From positions 186,001 to 250,000 of the forward strand of contig CBDDFV010000001.1 in assembly GCA_965227335.1 (NCBI GenBank): a DNA stretch of 64,000 nucleotides, read 5' to 3'. This document shows positions 48,812 to 57,817 of this stretch, in pieces (position 1 is the stretch's first letter; every line of letters begins with the position of its first letter). The translations under genes were made by a program, and so were the position numbers. The DNA comes from CBDDFV01 sp965227335 (GTDB taxonomy: Bacteria > Planctomycetota > Phycisphaerae > Phycisphaerales > SM1A02). Under the pieces are notes generated by a model, which was given only the letters and a program-made list of their open reading frames with translations, was not told where the DNA came from and did no database searches.

Positions 48812-49674
48812 ACGTCTTCGATCGACACGCGCCGCTGGCCCTGATCGTGGCGAGTCTGACGCTCGCGGCGTCCGCGGTCGGGTTCGGCGTTGCGGTGAAG
48901 GTGCTCGACGTCTCGCTCCGCAAGAAACCGACGCCGCTGCGGGCCGCGTTTGCGACGCTGCCGAAGAAGGCGGGCGCGTGGCGGGCCGTGGGGGACGATG
49001 TCACCTTCGGCGACGCGATGATCGAGGAGCTCGGCACCGACCGGTACCTCACCCGCAATTATCGCAAGGACGACCTGACCTACTCGCTGCACATCGCGTA
49101 CTACACGGGGCTGATCGACGCCGTGCCCCATGTGCCCGATCGCTGCTTCGTCGCGGCGGGGTGGAACGCCGAAGCGCAGCCGGCGAACACGCCGCTCCCG
49201 CTTGATCGCTCGACCTGGACGGTCGACCCCGGGGCGGTCAACAACGCGACCGGCGAGCCGTACCCCACCGTGGTCTTCCCCCACCCCGTGACGCGGGCCC
49301 CGGTGACGGTGCGGATGCCGATCGGCGAGCCCGCCCTCCGGGTCACGCCGTTCCGCGGCCAGATTCGCAACGAACGGGCGTATTTCGCCGCGGGGTATTT
49401 CTTCGTCGCGAACGGACGCATGACGCCGTCCCCCGAACGAATCCGACTCCTCGCCTTCGACCTGCACGACGACTACGCCTACTTCTGCAAGGTGCAGGTG
49501 TCGGCGTCGATCGAAGGACTGAACGACGTCGACGCGTTCGTCGCGAACGCCGCCGACCTCCTGGATGAGCTGCTTCCCGAAATCATGCGCTGCCTGCCGG
49601 ACTGGGCCGAGGTCGAGTCCGGCGCGGCGTTCGCCGACGAGGACGGATCCGTCCTCGCTCGATCCGACCGCTGA
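48808..49674 (+). CDS. EpsI-type exosortase-associated protein
   Basis: A 288-residue protein with one N-terminal hydrophobic segment (ALIVASLTLAASAVGFGVAV) and a periplasmic domain. The pattern LPKKAGAWRAVGDDVTF ... TRNYRKDDLTYSLHIAYYTG, then VPHVPDRCFVAAGW, matches the EpsI domain that is found either as a separate gene after an exosortase or fused to its C-terminus. Role in exosortase/EPS systems not defined. Start ATG overlaps the exosortase stop by ATGA, so translation is coupled. The C-terminal half continues without further recognised motifs. Confidence 0.86.
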   Translation: MNVFDRHAPLALIVASLTLAASAVGFGVAVKVLDVSLRKKPTPLRAAFATLPKKAGAWRAVGDDVTFGDAMIEELGTDRYLTRNYRKDDLTYSLHIAYYTGLIDAVPHVPDRCFVAAGWNAEAQPANTPLPLDRSTWTVDPGAVNNATGEPYPTVVFPHPVTRAPVTVRMPIGEPALRVTPFRGQIRNERAYFAAGYFFVANGRMTPSPERIRLLAFDLHDDYAYFCKVQVSASIEGLNDVDAFVANAADLLDELLPEIMRCLPDWAEVESGAAFADEDGSVLARSDR

Positions 49675-49747
49675 GACCAGCGTGAGAACTGACGAAACCC
49701 CACGATCTGATGACGACCGACCGGACGGACAGGAAGAGGTGTGAGTG

Positions 49748-52700
49748 ATGGCCGCGAAGGTGAATACCAAACTCGTGCTCGTGATTCTCGGCGTGCTGCT
49801 GGTGGCGGGCGCCGGCGTCGGCTACCTCGGACTGCTCGCCTACCGAGGCGACACGCAGCGGAACATCGCGGCCGGCGACGCCCTCATGGCGGAAGGCGCC
49901 TACCGGGACGCCAAGGGCATGTACGGACGCGCGGTGAGAAAGGCGCCCGGCGACGCCGCGTTCGCCGCGAAGTACCGCGACGCGCTCACCAGCATCACGC
50001 CGCGCACGGAAGAAGAGGCGATCCAGCTCTACGAGGAGTTGCTGAAGATCAACCGGCAGCTTGCGTCGGCGCGTCAGACGGATCCGGAAGCCCACCTGAT
50101 CAACATTCGTGAGCTCGAATTCCGCGCCCGCATTCTCCGGACCGGCGCCGCCTGGGAGCAGGTGGTCGACGCGGCGGACGACATGGCGATCAACGTTCCC
50201 ACGGTGGAGTCCGACTACGTCGAGTCCCTCTATTACCGCGGACTCGGCCGCATGCAGCAGATCGCGTCCCTGCAGTTCGAGGACATTCTGCAGGCGGAGT
50301 CCGATCTCCGCGCGTTCCTCGAGGCCCGCCCTGACGATGACGACGGCTGGGCCGCGCTGCTCGCCGGCAAGATCGCCTCGTTCGAACTCGCCCGCCGCCA
50401 GGGTCTGATCCGTGAGACCCGTGAACTCGGGGACGAGATCACGACGCTCTTCACGGAGGCGCCCGACGGGTTCGGCGTCGCCAACCTTCGCGCGGCGTGG
50501 CTGCAGGCCCGCCGGCTCGACATGCCCGAAGACATCGACGCCGACGCCCCCGTCCAGGCGGCGCTCCGCGGGCTGGACTACGCGGTCGATTCCGAGGACC
50601 CGATGGACCTTCTCGCCATCGCCGAGACCATCGTGCGACTGGCGCCCGAGGAAGGTCTGCCCCCGCTCATCGACGCCCTCCAGCGTCATGTCGACGACGC
50701 TCCCGACGCCCTCATGCACGCGGTCACCCTCGCCCGACTCAACTACTTCGAGGGCGAACTCGACGCCGCGCTCGCGGTCGTCGACGAGATCGTCGAGAGC
50801 GATCCGCTCCGCGTCGGACTCATGAGCGCGTTCCAGTCCCAGGCCCGGAAACTCGCCGTCGCCCTCGCGGCGGACGTGCACTTCCGACGGTGGCAGCTCG
50901 CCGAAACCGATGCGGCAAAACAGGAGCACTTCACGGCCCTGCGCGCGGCCCGCGACCTCGTGGCGCAGTACGCGACCGATGAGAGCGCTGATGTGCAGCT
51001 CATGAAGGCGGACGCCAAAGTCGCGCTCGCCTCCGGAGATGAAGACCAGGCGGTCATCCGCCTCGAACGGTACATCGACAACGCCGCCAGTCTCTCCAAC
51101 GACGTCGACATGCTGATCTACGCCGGCCAGGCGCTCGAATCGACCGGACGTCCCGGCATGGCCCTCCGCCGGTACACGACGGCGGTCGAACTCCGGCCCC
51201 GCAGCGCCCTGCTCTGGCTGCAGAAGGCGCGGCTCGAAACCGACATGAACCGCCTCGAAGAGGCGAAGCGCAGCCTCGATGTCGCCGCCGAAATCGATCC
51301 CGAGAACGAGGTCCTCCGGGATGCGCGGGATCGGCTGCGCATCGTGCGCGGCGAAATCGAGGGCGGACCCGCCGCCGGCGAGACGGTGGGCGATGTCCTC
51401 GTCGACGCCCGCGCGATGAAACAGCGCGGCGAAGTCGACGCCGCCCGCAGCCTCGTCGCCGCCGAACTCGCCCGCGAACCGAATCGCGTTCCTCTGCTGC
51501 TGGTCGCGGCGGAGATCGAATTCGCCGCCGGCGATCAGGACGCCGCTCTCGAACTCATCCGACGCGCCAAGGTCGAACAGCCGGAGAACCCGCAGCTCCT
51601 CATGATCGAGGAAGCGCTGACGTCGCAGAACCCCATCGAGATGTTCCGCACGTTCCTGAACGCCACGGAGGACAACGACCAGCGTCGCGCCGTGGCCCTC
51701 GCGGTCGGACTCGCGGAGTTCGAGGCCCGGGAAGCGGAGCGCCTCGCACGGCTCGAGGCCGCCGGCGACGCCGGGCTGGCCGACGCGGTCCGCGATCAAC
51801 TGGCGGAGATCCGGACGGCCGCCGCCGACGCGATGGTCGAAGCGAAGGCGGTCGCACCCGATCATGTGATCCTGCTCGATTATGAACTGGGACAGGCGAT
51901 CCGCGCCGAGGACTGGGCGGCGGGCGAGGCGATCGTCGATCGCGCCGCCGCGACCGACGCCGACGGGGCCCGCGGCCTGCTGTTCCGGGGGCGTCTGCTC
52001 CTCGCCCAGAGCGAGGCGCGGTCCGATCCGGGCCTGACGCAGGCCGCGGTGCAGGCGCTGGAGGAGGCCGTGCAGACGCTGCACTTCTCCGCCGCCGCGT
52101 GGCGTCTGCTGGCGGATGCGAACCAGCGGCTGGGTCGGCTGGACGCGGCCGAGGCTGCGTTCAGCGAAGCGTACCAGTGCAATCCGAACGACGCGGCGAC
52201 GGTCCGCGCCTACGCCGCGCTGCTTGATCGTCTCGGCGAGCCCGCTCGCGCGCTGCCCATCCTGAGCCGGGCCGCCCGCCGTCTGCGAAGCGACGTTGAT
52301 CTGCGCGAACAGTGGCTCGATCTCGAGGCCCGGGAGGGTCTGATCTCCACGGTGCTCAAGGAGCGGCGGACGATCTACGACCGGCGGGATCCGGAGACCT
52401 ACGCCGACAGTGTCGGCGGCCGTCGCAACGCCATGGCCCTCGCGCGGACGCTCGGCTCGGCGGAGCCCGGGTACGAGAACGTGGTCGACGCGAAGGGTCA
52501 GCCTCGCTACGACGCGGCGCGTTGGAACCGGCTGTCCAGCACCGTTCAGGCCCGCGAACTCGGCGAAGTGCGGAGCGCGTGGCGTCAGGAGGCCGAAGCG
52601 ATCCTCGCCGATCTGCGGGCCAGGATCGCGCCGGAACATCAGTTCACGCTCGCGCTGCTCGAGGCGGACATCCTGCGTCAGCGCGGCGAGTTTGACGCGG

Positions 52701-54544
52701 GGGAGACCGTCCTCCGCACATATCTGGAAGAAAAGGCCGGCCCCGACGATCAGGGCGACGTGCTGCTCGCGATCGGCCGTTTCCAGGCCGACGCCGGCAA
52801 ACTCGCGGAGGCCGTGAAGTCCTTCGAAGCGGCCCGCCCCCATCAGGGCGACGACATGGCCGCCGACCTCGAACTCGCCCGCGTCTACGCCGCGGCGCGG
52901 GAATTCGATCGCGCCGCCATCCATTACGACCGCGTGCTCGAAACCGTCGTCGATCCCGAGATCGGCGCGCAGCGCGTGGAATGCGCGGTGATGCTGGAAC
53001 GGTACGACGAGGCGACGCAGCTGCTCGAGAATGAAGTGGCCCGCCACGGCGACTCCGTCGTGTTCGCGATGCTCGAAGCGGCGATCCACGGCGGACGCGC
53101 TGACGAGGCATGGGCGGCCGACGATCTCGACGAGGCGACCCGGCGACGCGAAGCGCAGCAGGCGGCGCTGGATCGCGCGGCGGCGCTCGCTCCCCGCGAT
53201 CCCATGCCCTACGTGCAGGAGGCCCAGGCCCGGCTCGCGATGTACGAACATCGCAAGGACGAGTTCCTGCTCGACGACGCCATGGACGCGCTCAACGAAG
53301 CCGCCCGGCTCAACAAGTCGTTCATTCCCGGTCGACTCACCCGCGCCGACGTTCATCTGGCCCGCGGCGATCTCACGGCGGCGACGGCGGAGCTCGAACA
53401 GGTGCTGCGCGACGCGCCGTACAGCGATGAACTGCGTCGGCGCCTGGTCACCATGCTCATCACCGAGAACCGGCTCACCGCGGCGACCGAACTGATCGAG
53501 GACGCCGTCGACCTGTATCCGAAGGATCCCGTCTGGCTCGAGACCCTCGGCGAACTCTACGTTCGTCAGGGCGATCGACGCGCGGCCCTCGACGCGTTCG
53601 CTCGCGCATTCGCCCTTGAACCGCTGCGAAGCACGCTGATCAAGCGGGCGGTGCTCCTGCTCGAGCAGGATCCGCCGCGCTTCGACGACGTCATCGCCCT
53701 GATCGAGAGTCGTCCCGACGACCTCGAGAAGGATCCGATGGTGCGGGCGATCTACGCTCGGGCGATGTACGGCGTGGGCCTGCGGGATCAGGCGCTCGAC
53801 CAGATGAAGCGCTCGTACGACGGCTTCCGCGCCGCGATTCGCTCCGGACAGCAGGAGCAGCAGGTGATCCGCGACTGGTTCCGCGTCGTGCGGCCGATGT
53901 TCCCGCGGGAGCGTCCGGTCGAACTGGAGCGGTTCGTTCTGGATCTCTCCAATCGTCGTCCCGACGTGTATGAACTGGAGCAGCTCGCCTCCGTGTGGGT
54001 GGCGAGCAGTCGCGCCGGCCTGAGCCGGGCGACCGAACTGCAGCGGGAGGCGATCGCCGCCGCGCCCGCCGGCGACGCCGACCTCCGGGCGGAGTTGTAC
54101 GGGACGCTCGGGGTGTTCCTGATCACGGAGGGTGATGCGGAGGGCGCGGCGTCGGCGTTCGAGGAGGTGGTGCGGCTCCGCCCGGACGACCCGGACGCCA
54201 ACAACAACTACGCCTACGTGCTCGCGGACCGGCTGAACCGGCCCGCCGACGCCCTGCCGTTCGCGGAGCGGGCCGTCGCCCTCTCGCCCGGCAACGCCAA
54301 CCTGCTCGATACGCTCGGCATGATCCATCTCCGACTGGGTCGGCTGGACGAGGCGGAGGAAGCGCTGCGGGCGTCGATCAACAGCCAGCCCCTCGCGGCG
54401 GCTCACGTCCATCTCGCCGAGCTGTTGATCGCCCGCGGGGACCGCGACGCGGCCCGGACGTATCTCCAGCGGGCGGAGGAATTGCGGCCGAACAGCCGCA
54501 CCCGGGAGGAGATTCGGCGTCTGTCGGCCGAATTAACCCGATAA
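49748..54544 (+). CDS. giant TPR-repeat membrane protein of the EPS/exosortase locus
   Basis: A 1598-residue protein with a single N-terminal membrane helix (LVLVILGVLLVAGAGVGYLG) and then nearly continuous tetratricopeptide-like helices. Examples are GDALMAEGAYRDAKGMYGRAV, YAGQALESTGRPGMALRRYTTA, LLADANQRLGRLDAAEAAFSEA and LLDTLGMIHLRLGRLDEAEEAL. Large TPR proteins are standard in exosortase loci (the PrsT type). They may scaffold the polysaccharide synthase/export complex in the periplasm. Start: ATG 49748 with AAGAGG eight bases upstream; GTG at 49745 is the next alternative. It is the longest gene in the window and separates epsI from the Wzc-like gene. Confidence 0.88.
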   Translation: MAAKVNTKLVLVILGVLLVAGAGVGYLGLLAYRGDTQRNIAAGDALMAEGAYRDAKGMYGRAVRKAPGDAAFAAKYRDALTSITPRTEEEAIQLYEELLKINRQLASARQTDPEAHLINIRELEFRARILRTGAAWEQVVDAADDMAINVPTVESDYVESLYYRGLGRMQQIASLQFEDILQAESDLRAFLEARPDDDDGWAALLAGKIASFELARRQGLIRETRELGDEITTLFTEAPDGFGVANLRAAWLQARRLDMPEDIDADAPVQAALRGLDYAVDSEDPMDLLAIAETIVRLAPEEGLPPLIDALQRHVDDAPDALMHAVTLARLNYFEGELDAALAVVDEIVESDPLRVGLMSAFQSQARKLAVALAADVHFRRWQLAETDAAKQEHFTALRAARDLVAQYATDESADVQLMKADAKVALASGDEDQAVIRLERYIDNAASLSNDVDMLIYAGQALESTGRPGMALRRYTTAVELRPRSALLWLQKARLETDMNRLEEAKRSLDVAAEIDPENEVLRDARDRLRIVRGEIEGGPAAGETVGDVLVDARAMKQRGEVDAARSLVAAELAREPNRVPLLLVAAEIEFAAGDQDAALELIRRAKVEQPENPQLLMIEEALTSQNPIEMFRTFLNATEDNDQRRAVALAVGLAEFEAREAERLARLEAAGDAGLADAVRDQLAEIRTAAADAMVEAKAVAPDHVILLDYELGQAIRAEDWAAGEAIVDRAAATDADGARGLLFRGRLLLAQSEARSDPGLTQAAVQALEEAVQTLHFSAAAWRLLADANQRLGRLDAAEAAFSEAYQCNPNDAATVRAYAALLDRLGEPARALPILSRAARRLRSDVDLREQWLDLEAREGLISTVLKERRTIYDRRDPETYADSVGGRRNAMALARTLGSAEPGYENVVDAKGQPRYDAARWNRLSSTVQARELGEVRSAWRQEAEAILADLRARIAPEHQFTLALLEADILRQRGEFDAGETVLRTYLEEKAGPDDQGDVLLAIGRFQADAGKLAEAVKSFEAARPHQGDDMAADLELARVYAAAREFDRAAIHYDRVLETVVDPEIGAQRVECAVMLERYDEATQLLENEVARHGDSVVFAMLEAAIHGGRADEAWAADDLDEATRRREAQQAALDRAAALAPRDPMPYVQEAQARLAMYEHRKDEFLLDDAMDALNEAARLNKSFIPGRLTRADVHLARGDLTAATAELEQVLRDAPYSDELRRRLVTMLITENRLTAATELIEDAVDLYPKDPVWLETLGELYVRQGDRRAALDAFARAFALEPLRSTLIKRAVLLLEQDPPRFDDVIALIESRPDDLEKDPMVRAIYARAMYGVGLRDQALDQMKRSYDGFRAAIRSGQQEQQVIRDWFRVVRPMFPRERPVELERFVLDLSNRRPDVYELEQLASVWVASSRAGLSRATELQREAIAAAPAGDADLRAELYGTLGVFLITEGDAEGAASAFEEVVRLRPDDPDANNNYAYVLADRLNRPADALPFAERAVALSPGNANLLDTLGMIHLRLGRLDEAEEALRASINSQPLAAAHVHLAELLIARGDRDAARTYLQRAEELRPNSRTREEIRRLSAELTR

Positions 54545-54602
54545 GCGCGGGGCTTTCTCCAGTCCCGATGCGGTCGAACCATGCTGTGAAGGTCAGATCC
54601 GA

Positions 54603-56798
54603 ATGAGCATCACCACCCCCAGTTCGTCGCCCCCCCGCCCGCAGCCGCAGCCCTCGGGCCCGTCGGGCGGGATGCCGACGCTCGGTCCGAAAATCGACCC
54701 CTTCCGGATCCTGCGCCGCTATTTCTGGCTCCTGGTCGTGGTGGGTTTCATCAGCGTGGTGCTCGGGGTGGCGTTGTATGTCGTCCTCTCGCGTTTCATG
54801 CCGCGCTTCTCGGCGAACGTGCTCTTCGAGGTCAAGCCCGGCCTCACCAGCTCGATGCAGGTCGGCGAAATCGACATTCGCAACGAGGACATGGTGGTCC
54901 GCATGGCGAAGACCGAGACGGTGCTGCTCACCAGCCGCCAGGTGCTGCTCAACGCCGTGAAGACCCGCGAGGTCGCCCAGACGTCCTGGATCCAGGGCTT
55001 CCAGGACGCCGGCGTCACCGACTTCGAGGCCGCGGTCGATGAGCTGGAGGAAGATCTCAATCCGATCATGCCCCGGCAGACCAACCTCTTCGGCGTCGCC
55101 TGGAGCGCGGCGGTGGCCACCGACGTCCCCGTGGTGCTCAACATGATCGCCGACGCCTATCTCAAGAAACGCGAGGCCGACGACCGCGAGAAATTCTCGG
55201 AGAACCGCAAGGTCTTCGACACGCAGCTTCGGGACGCCACCAGCGAGATCGAGGCCCTCACGCTCGAGATTCAGCGCTACATCCGGGAGAACGGCATCGT
55301 CGCGGTCGGGTCCACCTCCAATCCGCAGGGCAAATCGATCGAGGACGTGGTCGGACGGATCACCGAAGCGCAGTCGCGGCTCCGCGCCGCCGCCAGCCGT
55401 CGACAGGTCGTCGAAGCCAAGCTCGTCGGCACCATGCGTCCGAGCGATGAAGACATCCTCCAGGCCCGCATCGATCCCGCCGCCCGGCAGGTCGAAGGCG
55501 TGGTCACCACCCTCCGCCTCCGGCTCGAACAGGCGCGGCAGCAGTATCGCCAGCCCGATCATCCCGCGGTGCGCGATCTCGAGATCGAACTCGAAGCGGC
55601 GGAGTCCGCCTACGACACGAAGCTCGACGAGATCATGCGGCAGAACCTCACCGCCGAACTCAACGAACTCTCGAACCAGCTCGAGTCGCTCAACAACCAG
55701 ATCGAAGGTCTCGAGGACGAGTACGGCAAGAAGGACACCGAACTCCGCGATCTCGCCGCGGTGTACTCCGAGTACCAGGCGATGGAGAACCGCCGCGAGA
55801 TGCTCGAGAAGACGCGCGACAACATGCTCCAGCTCATCCGCGAACTCGAACTCATGCGGGCCCGGTCCGACGCCGCCCGCGTGCGCCCCGCCCAGCGAGC
55901 CCAGGTGCCCCGCGTCCGCTCCTTCCCGCGCATCGTCATGATCGTGCCGCTCGTGACGCTCGTGTCGATGGGTCTGACGCTCGGTCTGATCTTCCTCCGT
56001 GAACTGACGGACCATCGCGTCAAGGGCGCCAGCGACCTCGCGGTCCTGCCCGGCGTCCGGGTGCTCGGGGTGATTCCCGACTGTGGCGAGGACGACGCCG
56101 CGTCCGCCGCCCCCGCCCGAATCGTGGAACAGGCGCCCAACTGCGTCGTCGCCGAGTCCTACCGCCAGGCCGCGACGCCCCTCTTCAACGCCCTGAAACA
56201 GACGGAGGCCCGCACCGTCGTGGTGATCGGCGGCATGCCGGAGTCCGGGTCGACGACGGTCGTCGCCAACCTCGCGGCGACGAAGTCCGCGGAAGGTCGA
56301 CGCGTCGCCGTGATCGACGCCAACTTCCGACGTCCCGGCGTCGCTCCCGTCTACGACCTCGACGAGGAAGGCCCCGGACTCGGCGACGTGCTCGCCGGCG
56401 AGGCGGAACTGCACGACGTGCTCCGCTCCGCCCCGAACGGCGTCGACGTCATCACCGCCGGCACGCCCGCCAAACGTGTCTTCGAACGGCTGAGCACGCT
56501 CGCGTTCGACGAACTGCTCGCCGCCCTGCGTGAATCGCACGACTTCGTCTTCGTCGACGTGCCGCCCGCCGTCGTCGCCGGCGAAGCGATGGTGGTCGCG
56601 AACAAGGTCGACGCGGCGGTGCTCGTCGTCTGCGCCAACCGCGAACACCGCGGGCTCGTCAGCCGGCTCTCGGGCCAGCTCCGTGACGCCCACGCCCAGT
56701 TCGTCGGCGTCGTCATCAACCGCGCCCGCATCACGGTCGGCGGCTACTTCAAGCAGAACTTCGCCGCGATGGGCGCCTACGCCCGCACCAAGCGGTGA
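54603..56798 (+). CDS. Wzc-like polysaccharide co-polymerase with degenerate BY-kinase domain
   Basis: A 731-residue protein. A Pro-rich N-terminus precedes a first membrane helix (WLLVVVGFISVVLGVALYVV), a Wzz-type periplasmic domain with long coiled coils (about residues 190-430, e.g. LSNQLESLNNQIEGLEDEYG), a second helix (IVMIVPLVTLVSMGLTLGLI) and a cytoplasmic ParA/BY-kinase-like domain. In that domain the Walker A reads GMPESGSTTVVANLA; aligned to the family's GxGKSTxxxNLA, the Lys is Ser. Walker A' is DANFRRPG, with Asn in place of the second Asp. Walker B FVFVDVPPA is present. There is no Tyr cluster at the C-terminus. The kinase is therefore probably inactive and the protein acts mainly in chain-length control. 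GTGA overlap to the next gene. Confidence 0.9.
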   Translation: MSITTPSSSPPRPQPQPSGPSGGMPTLGPKIDPFRILRRYFWLLVVVGFISVVLGVALYVVLSRFMPRFSANVLFEVKPGLTSSMQVGEIDIRNEDMVVRMAKTETVLLTSRQVLLNAVKTREVAQTSWIQGFQDAGVTDFEAAVDELEEDLNPIMPRQTNLFGVAWSAAVATDVPVVLNMIADAYLKKREADDREKFSENRKVFDTQLRDATSEIEALTLEIQRYIRENGIVAVGSTSNPQGKSIEDVVGRITEAQSRLRAAASRRQVVEAKLVGTMRPSDEDILQARIDPAARQVEGVVTTLRLRLEQARQQYRQPDHPAVRDLEIELEAAESAYDTKLDEIMRQNLTAELNELSNQLESLNNQIEGLEDEYGKKDTELRDLAAVYSEYQAMENRREMLEKTRDNMLQLIRELELMRARSDAARVRPAQRAQVPRVRSFPRIVMIVPLVTLVSMGLTLGLIFLRELTDHRVKGASDLAVLPGVRVLGVIPDCGEDDAASAAPARIVEQAPNCVVAESYRQAATPLFNALKQTEARTVVVIGGMPESGSTTVVANLAATKSAEGRRVAVIDANFRRPGVAPVYDLDEEGPGLGDVLAGEAELHDVLRSAPNGVDVITAGTPAKRVFERLSTLAFDELLAALRESHDFVFVDVPPAVVAGEAMVVANKVDAAVLVVCANREHRGLVSRLSGQLRDAHAQFVGVVINRARITVGGYFKQNFAAMGAYARTKR

Positions 56799-57817
56799 CG
56801 CCGGAGCCGCACGTGCGCGATTCGCCTCGCCATCTACTGATCACGGGCGGGGCCGGTTTCATCGGCTCCCACCTCACGGAGCGACTCGTCGCCGGCGGCG
56901 ATCGCGTGACCATCGTCGACAACCTCTCCACCGGCCGACGCTCCAATCTCGATCACGTCCCCGACGACGCGGTCACCTTCGTCGAGGCCGACCTCGCCGA
57001 CGCCCTCCCCCAACTCGATCCCGCCGACTACGACGGGATCTATCACCTCGCGGCCGCCGTCGGCGTCCGACTCGTCATCGAACGCCCCATCCACACCATC
57101 GAGACCAACGTCCTCGAAACCACCGCCCTCCTCCGCTTCGCCGACGACGCCAAACTCCCCACCCTCCTCGCCTCCACCTCCGAGGTCTACGGCAAGTCGA
57201 CGAAGACGCCCTTCCAGGAGGACGACGACGTCGTCTACGGTCCGACCACCCTCCACCGCTGGTCGTACGCGTGCTCCAAGGCGATCGACGAATACCTCGC
57301 CCTCGCCCACGCCCGCGAACGCGACCTGCCCGTCGTCATCGTCCGCTTCTTCAACACCGTCGGACCCCGACAGGTCGGCCGCTACGGCATGGTGCTGCCC
57401 CGCTTCGTCGAGGCCGCCCTCGCCGGACGACCCCTCGAAGTCCACGGCGACGGCGAACAGACCCGCTGCTTCTGCGATGTCCGCGACGCCGTCGAGGTCC
57501 TGCCGCGACTCCTCAACGAACCCGCCTGCCGCGGACGCGTCTTCAACCTCGGACGCGATGAACCGATCTCCATCCGGAGCCTCGCCGAAGTCGTACGCGA
57601 CACGCTGCAATCTTCGTCCGAGATCGCCCTCATCCCGTACGACGAAGCGTTCGGCGCCGGCTTCGACGACCTCCGTCACCGCCAGCCCGACATCACCCGA
57701 CTCCGCGACGCCGTCGGCTTCGAACCCCGCGTTCCGCTCACGCAGACCATCGAAGACCTCGCCCGCCTCATCGGCGCCGGTCTCGCTGCGACCGACACGC
57801 CGGAGTCCACGTCATGA
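56795..57817 (+). CDS. NAD-dependent sugar-nucleotide epimerase/dehydratase (extended SDR)
   Basis: A 340-residue extended SDR. NAD-binding GGAGFIGSHLTERL, Ser in ASTSEVYG, YxxxK in YACSKAIDEYLAL, and FFNTVGPRQVGRYGMVLPRFV are like those of UDP-glucuronate decarboxylase and dTDP-glucose dehydratase relatives. GDGEQTRCFCDVRD is the usual substrate loop (GdG.q.R.f.yV.D). The exact sugar is not clear. Start is GTG at 56795 within GTGA overlap with the Wzc-like gene. It would supply an activated sugar for the polysaccharide made by this operon. Confidence 0.9.
   Translation: MTPEPHVRDSPRHLLITGGAGFIGSHLTERLVAGGDRVTIVDNLSTGRRSNLDHVPDDAVTFVEADLADALPQLDPADYDGIYHLAAAVGVRLVIERPIHTIETNVLETTALLRFADDAKLPTLLASTSEVYGKSTKTPFQEDDDVVYGPTTLHRWSYACSKAIDEYLALAHARERDLPVVIVRFFNTVGPRQVGRYGMVLPRFVEAALAGRPLEVHGDGEQTRCFCDVRDAVEVLPRLLNEPACRGRVFNLGRDEPISIRSLAEVVRDTLQSSSEIALIPYDEAFGAGFDDLRHRQPDITRLRDAVGFEPRVPLTQTIEDLARLIGAGLAATDTPESTS

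Noticed and set aside
49583..54412. 1609-codon minus-strand open frame opposite the TPR gene
   Set aside because: Same effect of codon bias. The plus-strand TPR frame has repeats, a membrane helix and a ribosome binding site; the antisense has none.
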